From Gari tellinella (taxonomy: Eukaryota > Mollusca > Bivalvia > Cardiida > Psammobiidae): a stretch of DNA of 64,000 bases. Every line of letters starts with the position of its first letter. The first letter of the stretch is position 1. This document shows positions 53,201 through 63,886 of the stretch, one piece after another. The stretch lies in NCBI GenBank assembly GCA_922989275.2, contig OV277861.1, positions 41,046,623 through 41,110,622 on the forward strand, read 5' to 3'. Under the pieces are notes generated by a model that saw only the letters and a program-made list of their open reading frames with translations, was not told the DNA's origin and did not search any database. A program made the translations under genes and the position numbers.

Positions 53201-56200
53201 AAAACTACATTGTAGACTTTTTCAGAATTTTGACTATCATATATTCTGAAATAAGACTTTTTATGACTTTTAGTTTTCATTCAATATACATGTATCATTT
53301 ATAAATTAATATGCAACAATTTTTTTAATTTCAGATCAGCTGCTTGGTTTTCAAGTATATGTATCAAACGACCCCAAAAATAGAACAGTTAGATCGTTAG
53401 TGTATTACAACGATATGCACCCTAACCAATATAACAAATTTAACGGCCATTTCATAATTGACATGAATACGACATTTGCTCAGTATGTGACTATCGAATT
53501 AGATAGAAGAAAGGTGGCTGAAACTGGAGCAATACTTGGCGCACCTCCTTTGTTAGTGCTTTGTGAAGTTAAGATTTCTAAATGTAAGTATATATTTTAC
53601 ATTCACCAGAGTTTGTGTAGTTAGTACTTCACATTAACTGTGTATTTGATTTAGATATAAAGCGAGGTCAAGCGAAAGTTAAATTAAAAAAAAAGTAAAA
53701 TTAGGTCTAGATTGTTTTCAATAATTTAACTAGGATGATTACATAATTTTTCATATTGGCATCATAATTATTTTAAAACAAAATATCACCCGATCGTTTT
53801 TTGTAATTCTAATAAAAAAATGATCCTTTATAAACTTTATAAAAAATACCTCACGTTTATAATTCTAATAATTTGTTGTCAATGCCCGTCCTAAATTGAT
53901 TTTTTAAGCAATTCTTGTTTTGATTTGATTGCTGCTCAAATTTAAGTAACGACTGGCTGAGATTTTTCAGATACAGAAGACACCCTTTCCCTTTCTCCAT
54001 CCCTCTTGGTCTTTTAACATGTCAAGTGTCAAAAACATAGGATTAAATTTTGTATCAAGGCACGTCTCCGTAAGCCTTTCTTTACTGACATTGACATACA
54101 TTTGAATATTGTTTATATGGCTTGGTCAGATAAGTAATTTATTGCTTACTGATTAGAGGCTTTAGCGTCAGAGCTATCGAGAAAAAAAATTGTTCTCAAT
54201 TTTTATTTGTTTCTTTGCATACACTTTTAAATTTTCTAAAAGGCAGTGAAGCTTTTACTACATGTTCAAACATTATTTTTTGTTTCTTTCTGAGTAGTAG
54301 TGTTTGCTTTGGAGTTGATAATCAAACTTCTAGAGTTCTTAACCCTTTCACTCTCAATGACGCCATAAGGCGCGATTCAAACAGTTTAGGTCCTGATAGC
54401 TTACCGTATTTCGCACACAAGTCTCGTGATTTTAGTTACTTTACGCCTATTAAGAACAATGGGATGGGGCAGTGTGAGTGCGTGTGTGTTGGGGGGGGGG
54501 GGGGGGTTATACAAAGGACCGGGGTAATGTCTTTAATTATTTCTTCATAGTATTAACAACATTCTTAAAGTAAATAAACATTGATTGCATATTTTGCAGT
54601 GTGTCCAGAATTTTCGTATGACGAGAATTGTTTAAAATGTGGATACTGTAAAGATAACGAAACTTGCGATCAGACCACTGGCCACTGTGTACAGTGTACA
54701 GCAGGATACATGGCACCATTCTGTAAGAAAGGTAAATGTTATGATCAGTTGAAGAGAACAAGGTACAAAAACTCTTGACTGAACAATAATCACTTGATTT
54801 TACTCTCATTTACCATGGAGTTGACCTTCTAGTGTTTCATCAACTTTCTATCTCTCCGTTTATCCCTTTTATCATCAAATTTATCGTCTGCTTCAATATT
54901 GGTGTCTGCAATATCGTTTCAAAGTAAGATTTAAGGCAGTAAAACTGACGTAATTTCAAAACAAATGGCAAATAGTTTTGATCCTGATCAGACGCCGCGT
55001 TAGGCGGCGTCTGATCAGGATCAAAACTGTTTGCAAGTGAGATTTATGACGTCATTAAGAGTGAAAGGGTCATTTCAAAACAACTTCGTCTGTCGGCTAT
55101 TATATAATTTACAGCTATTAGGATCACATCGGTTGCTTGATAGATATTATACTTTTGCCAGTTGATTGATATACATTTGATATAAGCAAGCATAGTTTTT
55201 CAATATATATATACGAAACGATGTACATATAAATAAGACACATCTCTTTTATAATGTCATAAAAACGGTATTTGCTGACTATAGAATGTTTACATTTTTT
55301 CCACCAGTGAAGAGATGCTTTCCATGGCACATTTGCTAGATAGATGTAGTAACCAGAACAACCGTTACTATGCTAGAGCCACCCTTTGGTCGGTCGTTCT
55401 TACTCGATATTTGTAAATGGTACAGAGAGAATCAATTACGACCATCAACACATTTCGAATAAACGACGGACTTCCTAATACAATACAGACAGTTTTTTGT
55501 AACTAAATACGAAAATTCAGTTGGCAGAGACTAAATTAACCTTTTACCCAATAGCCCGTGTTTTAAGCAAATTAAAAAAAAATCAGATTACGTCTTAAGG
55601 CGTGCGCATTCTGCTTTACTTTAAGCCTGCTTTAAACTACTTCAAATTTACTAATGCCTTTAGACACAACATTTTTCCACATGTATTTAGGGAGAAATTC
55701 TCCTAGATCAACATATGTATGCAATGCGTGAAACAAATCATACCTCCTAAGCACTGCAGCAATATCATTGAATTATCCTGGCTGTACATGATTAGACAAA
55801 TAACTCGAATACATGCGAGCCAAAAATATATCTTTGACACGTGACCTGACAGGTAGTCTACAGAGTTGTCCAAACATTGTAAGTTTCATTTTGTCGATAT
55901 GGGACCGAATTGAGTAAATCTTTAGCAAACTCAGTGCGATGTCATTTCGAGTTCTTTTACATATACCCTGCATATACTTTATACAAAACCTATGACTTCT
56001 TTCCAGAAATAAAATATCAGAATCGGTAAGATCATACCACATTTCGCATCCATACAACCCCTTTGGTAATACAATAGATCTATATATTTTCCGACATGTA
56101 AAAGGATGAATCCCTTCAGCAAGACCAATACCACATGGTTCCAAACTTAACAATGTTCCCTTAATTTTGGTGTTTGCTTCTTTAATGTTAAGATACATGG

Positions 56201-59200
56201 ACTATTTCTTAAGTTGCACTTTTATTGCAACATAAAATGGAACTATTTTCATAGTTGGAGGAATGTATATAATGCGTAAAAAAAGACGTATCTATGGAGT
56301 AAAGGGTCATTCTCAGTGTTGTTATACTTTCTGGTCCTTTGGAATCATTGATTTCAGCGTATTTACAGTTGAAAGTTGAATTCCGCTTAAGCCGGTGCTA
56401 GGGGGCGTGAGCACTGTTGCACATTTCAGTATTGCTCATGAACAGACTCAATTAAACCGAGTCTGCGATTTTCAGTATTTGCTTTGTTTTCTGTGCTTTC
56501 AAAGGATCTCCCCTTATTCAGATTTTTTTTTAATCCACTACCAAATACCAATGGCTATCGCTCATTTCACAGAATGCAAATCTGGATACTACGGTGATTG
56601 TACACACGCATGTGGGCGATGTAAATCTGGAGACGTTTGCCATTTCAAAACGGGAGTTTGTCAAAACGGATGTGACAAAGGTTACAGGGCAACTCCTAAA
56701 TGTGACAAAGGTATACAACTTGCAATCTATTGTAAGAACATCTCTTTGTGTCATCGTTCACTGACATAATTATTCTTGTACAAATGATAAACAACCATTT
56801 GATACACTTTTGGGTTGTGTGTGACATGCCATTCACTACTAATTTTCTCACTCTTGTTTCTAAAGATTATCTTAGATCTTAGGTTTTGTGTTTTGACACA
56901 AACAGAAACGTTGATAGAAACATTGGTATCAGTGTCATACAGTGTACAGCACGGTCTTGATCAAATCCCGAATAACTCGAGCTTGGGTCGAAATTATTGG
57001 TGCCAATGCGTTTTATCCTAGCACGAATTTAGATGCACGGGTTATAGATAACACTTACCTAATCAAATGATTGTTATATTTTAAATGGTGTTATCGTATG
57101 GACATAAACTCGCATCCTATTATTTATATGACAATATATTATCAATAAAATATGTACGCTAAGGTTAATTTCGATCACCTCAGATTGCATTCCAGTTTCG
57201 CTCAGCGAAGCTCTTTTAGGCAGCACTTTTCATTTAACATGAACTACATAACGGTATTGTTATAAAAAATATTTTTTCCCGACTGCAAACAACACATTAC
57301 TATAACATATACTTGCTTAACTTTTAAAAGACAAGTTCTTAATAGAAAAGTACATAAATCTTATTTTTAAGGTAATTAGTTCATTTAGATAAGACGTTGT
57401 CTAAAAACCTCAAAGCTTGTTTTTATTGTTCTTTGTAATCAGATTACTCATATGTATGCAGTAAACCCCTCTTTTACAGTCCACTACCCCAATCAGTCTG
57501 ATTGGGGCAGTGTACTGTATAAGGATGGTTTACTGCATACATATGAGTAATCTGATTACCTCCCTTTAATACACAATATTGTTCTTTGTGTTAACACATT
57601 TTGTAGAATGCGAGGATCACTATTACGATTACAACTGTACACAATCGTGCGGTAAATGCTCACAAAATGATCCTTGCAATAAGACTGATGGACATTGCTT
57701 GCAATGTGAACAAGGGTTTACTGGGAGTCTCTGTAAGAATAGTAAGTATCAGGAACGATTTAGTATTGCATATAACCCTTATCATGCTTTAAATTTATAG
57801 TCTGCGTAAAATCTCAAAATCAATTTCTAAGCTATTCAAACTGAAGAAAAGTTTAAAATGGGTGGCAAACAGTTTGGATCTAGATCAGACGCCGCGTTAT
57901 GCGGCGTCTGATCTGGATCCAAATTGTTTGCAATTGAAAGCCAAGTCGCGCTTAGATTCAGGGTTAAGATATTTAATTTCATCATTAGTTATTGGAAGTC
58001 ACAGAATGTCAATGTTATAAAACGAACCATTACCAGTTTTATTATTATTTATCTATTAGTCGATAACTCCCTAAACTCGAACTAACCGGCGTTTCTACAA
58101 ATGGATTGCATTACTTCAAGCTCGGTTTAGTCAAGCATATCCGTTTTTCAAAACTAATACGTTGCTTAGCCATGTTAGATTTGAAATACAGGTATTTTCG
58201 ATTTAATCGATTTTGAGAATTCGAAGTTCGTCTGTATTTCAAAGAGATACTGCTTACACTTATGTCATTTTATTGCTTGAGAGTGGTGTTTGTCATTATG
58301 TCAAGATATCTATTACAAACATTAACTTTTATTATATACCTATCGATGATTTATAGAGAATTCTCAGTTAGATCAATTTGATATCGTCACTGTTGATATC
58401 ATCACTACATGTAGTGATGATATCACTTTTTGTGACGTCACGTCAAAATTAGTTTAGTGACGTGGCGGTAATCAATTCTGTGTGTTTTTTCTGTACAAAC
58501 GTCATTAAAATATATATAATAAATAGAATAATCAATTCCTTTGAATAGATATGAAAAATATGTCACTCGAATGGGTTGTTATCTGGTTAAAAAACTCGTC
58601 CTGCGGACTCGTTTTTTAACCAGATAACAACCCATTCTCGTGATATGTTTTTCATATCAATCCAAAGAAATTGATTATCCTCTATATTATAGTTTTTTGG
58701 TCACTTTCTTTGATAGTGAACTTTTCATATACGAAAAAGTACCAGAAAGAAACCTGTAAAAAGTTAAGTCTCTTGTCAATTTGAGTACGGTGCAAAATTA
58801 TATCAATTTATTGTTTATCTAACAAACAGCATATTGAACTCAAAGGAGTCTACATTCTAGATTTCATCTAGTTTTAGTTTGTGTTTTAAAGTCACAAAAT
58901 GATTATTTCATCATTTATATATTAGATTTACTGGTGGTTCTATAATGCAAAAGGAAGCTGTAAATAATTTGGTATTTTGAGGTTGTTAAAAGTTCATGAG
59001 CAAACGAGGTGTCATACCTAATTTGGTTACAAAATATCAACTCGTATAAACAAAATTATCGAAACCAGTACATTACGACCACTGAAAATAAGTCTAAAAT
59101 ACATTCTTTAAGATGGGTGATAGCTTAAAGCAAGAAAAAAATACCAATGTCTTGCTTTAACCAATAACCTGCCTTAACGTCAAACAATAGCTCAGTTTTT

Positions 59201-62200
59201 TGTCGTTCGTTATTGAGATGTTTAACTGTTTAAAGTTTCCTTTAGATTTCTTCTTTTTTATGGAATCGGTCAACTGACTTGTTCCTTTTCAAATTCTTTT
59301 AACAATATCAGGGCGTAAATGTATCGAACATATTATGAGGTTTATTCCATTCTCTTGTTTGATATAGATGAAGACGAATCAAAAGCAGGCATGGCAATGT
59401 CCACAAGAACTATCGTCGTATCGTCTGTTGTAGCTGTAGTTGTAATCACTGTTATCCTTGTGGTTGTTGTTATAGTAATGCGTAGGCGGTAAGTCGGGTT
59501 GTAATTTAACACACGGATCCCGTGTGACGAGTATACTCATCGTTTAAAAACAATTTATTATTGAAAAGTACATTTTTTCTTTGAAAACAGTGTATACCCA
59601 GATCAGAGGGCTCCTTAAGGAGCCCTCTGATCAGGATCTACACTGGCATGAGGCTATCAATTGTAAAACATAATCCTAAAATAAAAAAATATCATAGAAT
59701 ATAAAAATGGTATGAATTCAGTTGGAAATTGGAATTGTCCATTTTAAGATTCAGGGGTGAATGGGTTAAGTTTACAAACTGTTTTAGGAAAGCGATAAAA
59801 GTGAATTTTGTTTGCCATCATTATAAGCCGAAACAAGTACATGCTAGTTAATTATTTGAAAGTAAAACACCTGAATAACAAGAATATCCTGCTACATCTA
59901 TTTTTTGGAAAAAATGATAAAGGGTACGAACTTTCGCCTAACACTGTATAATCTGCATTTTTATCGCGTGTACTTATTTCTGTGTAATGTAACCATTATC
60001 GTTATTGCAGTAAAACTTCACTTCAGCGCTCCCTCTCTACAACGACCCTCCCAACAACGATTCCCTCCTCACAACGACGCTTGCCGCTGATCCCGAAACA
60101 AGAAATTATGTCCAACCATTTTACGTCTGCAATATCTTCTACTTAAAGTTGTCGTCTGCTGTTTTTCTCAAAATTACATATTGGGCATTTTGACATAACA
60201 AACCTTAGTGACGAGTGACAAACAGCTTGAATCCAGATCAGACGCCGCGTGACGCGGCGTCTGATCTGGATTCAAGCTGTTTGCAAATTTAAGCCTATTT
60301 CCCTCTCTATAACGACTCCCTCCGAACAACGAACACAATTGTTGTCTCCCATTGGATGTCGTTGTAGAGAGGGAGCGCTAATTACAATCACTGAATAAAA
60401 AGAGTTGTTGATTGCAAAATAGACAGATAGCAGCTTAAAAGAAGATGGAAGTAAGACAGAAAGATTTTAAAGAAGCTTTCTGTTTTGTCTTCACCTGTTT
60501 TAAACAGCAACCAACCTTAAACACCAACTAATTAACATAATTCAGTGGTCGTACTACTGAGTGTTTACAGTATAAATGTACATGTATTTACAAACCGGTT
60601 CATAAGTATAGAAGCATTATATATTTCATTCTGTTCCATGAAGACGTCTTCAAATGAATAAGAATCAAAGGGCTGCTGAGGACAATGCCAATGCATATGA
60701 AAATGTTGACCCAGCAACAGATCAAACCGCTGGGTATACACAACTATCACAACTAAGAAAGGACACAACATATTCACACCTTGGCGAGTCTCAGCAAACA
60801 AAAGGTATCATAATATACATTCAGTAGCATTTATACGTGTCTGTCATTACAATTGCAAACTTTGTTTTATTAGCTGAAAAAAGTAAAGGCAGTTGCAAAA
60901 ATATAAAAATAGAGTGGAAAGAAACAAACTGTCGCTTGTATCAAATACTTCTAATCACCATTTAATTGACCCCTTAAAGTTGGTTTAACTTTATTCGCAA
61001 CATTACATAGATCTATATCAATATTTCATGGATAGTTGTTAGAGCTAGAGAATAAAAACTATAAAGGAGGAAATTCTTAGCAAAGCCAAAAGAATGTGTA
61101 TGAGACTTGCATCGCTCATAATACAGTATATATGTTAGGCTTTGTAAGACACTGGACGCATATTTTGATGCAGTTCAAAGAATTGGCATAAAAAAACAGA
61201 AAAAAACCCTCATATTTTTAGCAATTTCAGCTTTATATGAGTGAAAGGGCGACTTCATGCCCAATGCTTATAAAGCATCCACAGCATTCTGCTCAAATCT
61301 GACCAATCAACAGTTTGAGATCGATCTCGGACTAATCACACACGCTTTATAAGCATATGCCGTGACTTTCAATTAAAGCTATATGTCATATACGTTAAAC
61401 CGGTGGTACGCATTCATTTACTGGAGTAGTGAGCTTTGTCAAGCGAACATAGGTATTGCTGGGACACTCTGACAATGTTGATAAAACGTTTTATTATATA
61501 CCTGTTCTAAAACAAGCGAATACAGGCCCAGCAATCTTTTTCCGTATCAGATGGTCCGTATCAGATGGCATATATGCTACACAATGTTGACGTCACTGCT
61601 TTTATGCACACACGTTGTACACGATTTATTTATATAAAGAAGCGTTGCGATTCCAGGTTCCGATGCTATTTTTCGAAAAAATTGAAGCTAAGCGTTGATC
61701 AACTTTGTAACTTTGAATATATCTAGTTAAGTTCCATGTTTAGCGTAAATAACCCGCAGCACCCTTTATTACTAATGTTTACCTCCAAAGGATAAAGCTT
61801 AAAACAGTTCAACTCATACTCTTAAACGCTTAAATGACCGTTATTTGCAAAACGCCACTTCTAAAATAACGGATTCAATCGAGAACACAGTAATACGACA
61901 TTAAAAAATAATGACGTAATTTATTGGTAGTCACATGACTTCCATAAATAGTTTAAGATTGCACATGAACGTAGAATCTTTAACATATAGGGGCCTACAT
62001 GTATGCGTACTTTTTCTGTATAAGAATTTATCATATACCGGTCAAAGAGGTTTGACAGATGTAATGTCGATGTAATGGCCATTCCAGTTTCTAAATATGG
62101 TGAGAAAGTAGTCCCAACTACATGTACTCTAACTGTATTAAAAATTCAGGATTTTTTCCAGTAAACTTTCTCTCTGTGAATGGAAAATACTTACAAGGCA

Positions 62201-63273
62201 AACAAATAACAGTGCAACTCGAATATCTATTGCCAAAGCACATTCTAAAAATACAGGTCGCGGTTGTTTTCTTAACCCATTTACACACATAGCAACGCAA
62301 TGGCAACGACCTATGGGTCTGTATCACTCCGCTAGTGTCATATGACCGTCGACCAATGGGAGCTTAGTGTTGAGTGCCCGATGTAGTCTATTTGAAGAAG
62401 TCCACGAATAGCACGGGCGAAATCCGAACTGGCTAAAACCAGTTTCGAAGTATAGGTTCATCGGCGGATGTACCGCATATTTTTAATAGGATTACATAAA
62501 GACTTTACAGGGTGAATGTAAATATTTTTGATTATTCGATTGAACAACATATAGATCTAGATCTAGTCCCAAACAGTTTAAGTATATAATAAAAGGAATA
62601 TCACCACAGTGTGTGATCCGGGGTCTTGAATCAGTTCTCGTCAGTTGTGTAATCCAGATCACACTCGAGGCTACACCTCTCGTGAGATCTTGATTACACA
62701 ACCGACTCGAACTGATACAAGACCCCGGATCACACACTGTGGTGATATTCCGTTTGTAATTAATCAGTGTAGATTATGGCATTACAAGTACTTTTATCTG
62801 ACATTGCGCATCTAATGGAACATTTAACATTTAACATTTGACCGTCAAATATTTTTAACTCTTAACCTAAGCTATGTAATCTGCTGTAACACTGACATTT
62901 GTATATTGGTCGTCTCCAAATTAGGCTTAACCCCGTCACTGCCATGACGTCATCAATTTAAAAAAATTGTCGTCTGCTTTTATTTCTTAAATTCTAATAT
63001 TAAGTATTTCGACTTAAGAAATAACATTATGTAATTGAGTAGCCAAACAGTTTGGATATATGGACTAGAATAAATTGGAAACTGGAATTGTCCATTTGAA
63101 GTTTCAGGGAGGAAGGGGTTAACACAAGAGAGACATTATTTGCCATTAACATAATTATTCACCAATTTATATAACCAACAGTTCTGAAAGTGATATATTA
63201 GAAGTAAAAAGCGATACTGAAAATCTAGTTACTGTTTACGTTTTTTACAGGAGCAGCACAAGTTCATTCATGA
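50141..63273 (+). CDS. Discoidin/fucolectin-like, EGF, ITAM-bearing single-pass receptor (nine exons, 420 aa)
   Basis: Predicted cell-surface receptor. Exons 50141-50219, 51764-51988, 53335-53583, 54600-54731, 56573-56710, 57607-57741, 59368-59488, 60644-60804 and 63251-63273 sum to 1263 nt, with GT/AG at each border and consistent phase. Domains: signal peptide 1-26; F5/8C or fucolectin-like domain 27-184; three EGF-like modules 185-228, 229-274, 275-319 in symmetric phase-1 exons; transmembrane helix 335-357 followed by RRRR; tail with Y378ENV, Y391TQL and Y403SHL. The last two make a canonical ITAM (YxxL-x8-YxxL); YENV fits an SH2 site of Grb2 type (YxN). EGF plus ITAM recalls Draper/MEGF10 engulfment receptors, but the lectin-like N-terminal domain differs. 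The fucose-binding HxRxDxR motif is not seen, so the ligand is open. The exon 8 acceptor (CCATGAAG) is the least certain junction. Confidence 0.85.
51084..51178. repeat. Partial family D element in receptor intron 1
   Basis: AATTTCCCTCCCTATAACAAC to GTTGTAGAGAGGGAGCATTG: only the right third of the family. Confidence 0.65.
51477..51543. repeat. Hairpin family A copy (TTTGGAGC subtype)
   Basis: AATAGTTTGGAGCCAGATCAG and inverse around ACGCCGGGTAACC. Confidence 0.65.
51764..51988 (+). CDS. Receptor exon 2: N-terminal half of discoidin/fucolectin-like domain
   Basis: NLSRNKQATQSS, LALDGVTDYSDQ, CSGTF and WWQLDLGAVLALNRIEVF are the marks of this beta-sandwich fold (N.A...ATQSS, A.DG, WW.VDLG...I..V.I). 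Acceptor TTTTACAG, donor GTGAGT, phase 1. Confidence 0.9.
51989..53334 (+). other. Receptor intron 2
   Basis: No element with clear ends. GTGTAGATCAAGACTAGCCA near 52090 is a worn hairpin A or B half. A stretch near 52180-52340 repeats GGTTGTGGAACAGGGTTTAT twice. Confidence 0.5.
53335..53583 (+). CDS. Receptor exon 3: C-terminal half of the domain
   Basis: LLGFQVYVSND, AQYVTIELDRR and LVLCEVKISK match the closing strands (F.V.VS, G.YV.I, L.LCEV.V). Two N-glycosylation sequons (NRT, NTT). Phase 1. Confidence 0.9.
54491..54506. repeat. Homopolymer G run
   Basis: Sixteen G; potential quadruplex, in receptor intron 3. Confidence 0.85.
54600..54731 (+). CDS. Receptor exon 4: EGF-like module 1
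   Basis: Seven cysteines in CPEF...NCLKCGYCKDNETCD...GHCVQCTAGYMAPFCKK, the laminin/MEGF-type spacing. Phase 1-1 exon. Confidence 0.9.
54968..55035. repeat. Hairpin family A copy, near perfect
   Basis: AATAGTTTTGATCCTGATCAG and inverse around ACGCCGCGTTAGGCGGCGT. The carrier runs from about 54860 to 55070, with ATTAAGAGTGAAAGGGT at the right. Confidence 0.75.
55562..55640. repeat. Hairpin family C, degenerate
   Basis: TTAAGCAAATT and GCATTCTGCTTTACTTTAAG arms; outer TTTTACCCAATAGCCCG matches the 5495 element end. Confidence 0.5.
55773..56198 (-). pseudogene. LINE reverse-transcriptase C-terminal fragment
   Basis: 142 codons open on the minus strand, antisense to the receptor gene, in its intron 4. 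The pattern YGCEMWYDLTDSDI..LERSHRFC.KY.QG, RTRND.AL and FGQLCRLP matches the region after the catalytic domain in jockey/CR1-type LINEs of molluscs. No catalytic part is present, so it is a 5'-truncated or eroded copy. It is unrelated in sequence to the LINE at 6679-9095. Confidence 0.8.
56573..56710 (+). CDS. Receptor exon 5: EGF-like module 2
   Basis: ECKSGYYGDCTHACGRC ... GDVCHFKTGVC ... GCDKGY. The best MEGF-like match of the three (GYYG..C...C..C). Phase 1-1. The final cysteine loop (ATPKCDK) is slightly unusual. Confidence 0.9.
57446..57560. repeat. Hairpin, partner of 20808-20912
   Basis: ACTCATATGTATGCAGTAAA and inverse, with a second inner hairpin CCCCAATCAG/CTGATTGGGG. Right flank GATTACCTCCCTTTAAT mirrors the left flank of the 20808 copy. 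Confidence 0.75.
57607..57741 (+). CDS. Receptor exon 6: EGF-like module 3
   Basis: ECEDHYYDYNCTQSCGKC ... DPCNKTDGHCLQCEQGFTGSLC. Phase 1-1, one N-glycosylation sequon (NCT). A foldback copy of the 20808 family ends only about 45 bp before the exon. Confidence 0.9.
57865..57932. repeat. Hairpin family A copy, near perfect
   Basis: CAAACAGTTTGGATCTAGATC and inverse around AGACGCCGCGTTATGCGGCG. Confidence 0.75.
58329..58686 (+). mobile_element. Foldback MITE family E, copy 4
   Basis: Same orientation as copy 1, in receptor intron 6. GATATCATCACTACATGTAG and the GGGTTGTTATCTGGTTAAAA hairpin are intact. Confidence 0.78.
59368..59488 (+). CDS. Receptor exon 7: transmembrane segment
   Basis: Acidic linker NEDESKAG, then 23 hydrophobic residues (IVVSSVVAVVVITVILVVV...) and RRR stop-transfer. 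Phase 1 to 2. Confidence 0.88.
59586..59646. repeat. Hairpin family B copy, near perfect
   Basis: ACAGTGTATACCCAGATCAG and inverse, loop CTCCTTAAGGAG. Right flank AAATTGGAATTGTCCATTTT fits the TTAA carrier, ending GAATGGGTTAA near 59766. Confidence 0.75.
60024..60380. mobile_element. Pogo-like MITE family D with hairpin A, copy 3
   Basis: CAGCGCTCCCTCTCTACAAC ... GTTGTAGAGAGGGAGCGCTA; hairpin A at 60219-60286 is perfect in its arms. Same order as 33949-34290. It lies in receptor intron 7, about 260 bp before the ITAM exon. Confidence 0.78.
60432..60507. repeat. Hairpin family C copy
   Basis: CTTAAAAGAAGATGGAAGTA arm with inverse; followed by CAGTGGTCGT...TTTACAGTATA, the right end of the pogo-like class seen at 20957-21513. 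Confidence 0.6.
60644..60804 (+). CDS. Receptor exon 8: cytoplasmic tail with ITAM
   Basis: Contains YENV, YTQL and YSHL in 29 residues. The acceptor was chosen because only a start at 60644 keeps the frame from CG (exon 7) into NKNQRAAED; the later AG at 60661-60662 would break it. Confidence 0.75.
60805..62025 (+). other. Receptor intron 8, first part: nothing recognised
   Basis: A short inverted pair, ACTTCATGCCCAATGCTTAT.. and TTATAAGCATATGCCGTG, at about 61250-61370 may be a small eroded foldback. No exon-like stretch with good borders. Confidence 0.4.
62030..62530. repeat. Dispersed repeat, copy 2 (pair with 24975-25860)
   Basis: TATCATATACCGGTCAAAGA ... TTTACAGGGTGAATGTAAAT. Same orientation and order as copy 1, with the middle shortened. 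Confidence 0.7.
62595..62751. repeat. 157-bp foldback
   Basis: GGAATATCACCACAGTGTGT and exact inverse at the right; inner arm CCGGGGTCTTG. Loop near 62665-62690 holds a CTCGAGG..CCTCTCGTGAG part. Confidence 0.8.
63251..63273 (+). CDS. Receptor exon 9: last seven codons
   Basis: Acceptor GTTTACGTTTTTTACAG, then GAAQVHS and TGA. It directly precedes a foldback G element (63301-63538), which would lie in the 3' untranslated region. Confidence 0.65.
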
Positions 63274-63300
63274 CGACATCATGGAATTCCTGTTTCAGGG

Positions 63301-63538
63301 ACCCGTTTCATAAAACTTCGTACGACAAATGTTGTCGTAAGTCAAAACTTTAAAATACATTTAATTTCTGATTTCTCCATCTAATCCTGTCTTGTGACAT
63401 CTCTTTGGAATCGTCTTGAAAAGACGATTCCAAAGAGATGTCACAAGACAGGATTAGATAGAGAAATAAATAATAGTAGATACTTTTATAATCTGACTTA
63501 CGACAACATTTGTCGTACGAAGGTTTATGAAACGGGCT
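63301..63538. mobile_element. Foldback MITE family G, complete copy
   Basis: ACCCGTTTCATAAAACTTCG at the left, GAAGGTTTATGAAACGGGCT at the right; CGTACGACAAATGTTGTCGT appears at both ends in inverse orientation. The central arms TCTAATCCTGTCTTGTGACA pair exactly. It lies just after the receptor stop codon. Confidence 0.8.
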
Positions 63539-63742
63539 CCTGGACCACCACTAGTATGAGCACTACAGGAAATGAAAACTCGTGGTGTATTCTTTATTGG
63601 ATTTAGAGTGAGAAATTCACACACCATCATAAGGACTAACAATCATAAGGACGTTAGTCCTCAAGAACAGCCGTTAATCCAACTTTTCGTCTATGTACAG
63701 TGGAGATGGTGTTATTCTTTCCCAAATAAACACGTTTATAGA

Positions 63743-63806
63743 AGCAATTTGGAGCCAGATCAGGCGCTTGGTTATCCGGCTTCTGACCAGGCTCAAATAG
63801 TGTTCG
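63743..63806. repeat. Hairpin family A copy (TTTGGAGC subtype)
   Basis: GCAATTTGGAGCCAGATCAG with inverse CTGACCAGGCTCAAATAG; shares its left flank with the copy at 20207. Confidence 0.6.
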
Positions 63807-63886
63807 ACACTCAGATTTTTAAATGTACCGTTCTACACATTGTTACATTCTGTTTGCGGTTTGTTTGCGCTTAGAAATGAGTTGAC

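Noticed and set aside
61250..61370. Inverted pair in receptor intron 8 as a regulatory RNA
   Set aside because: Arms are short and imperfect; most likely a worn foldback.
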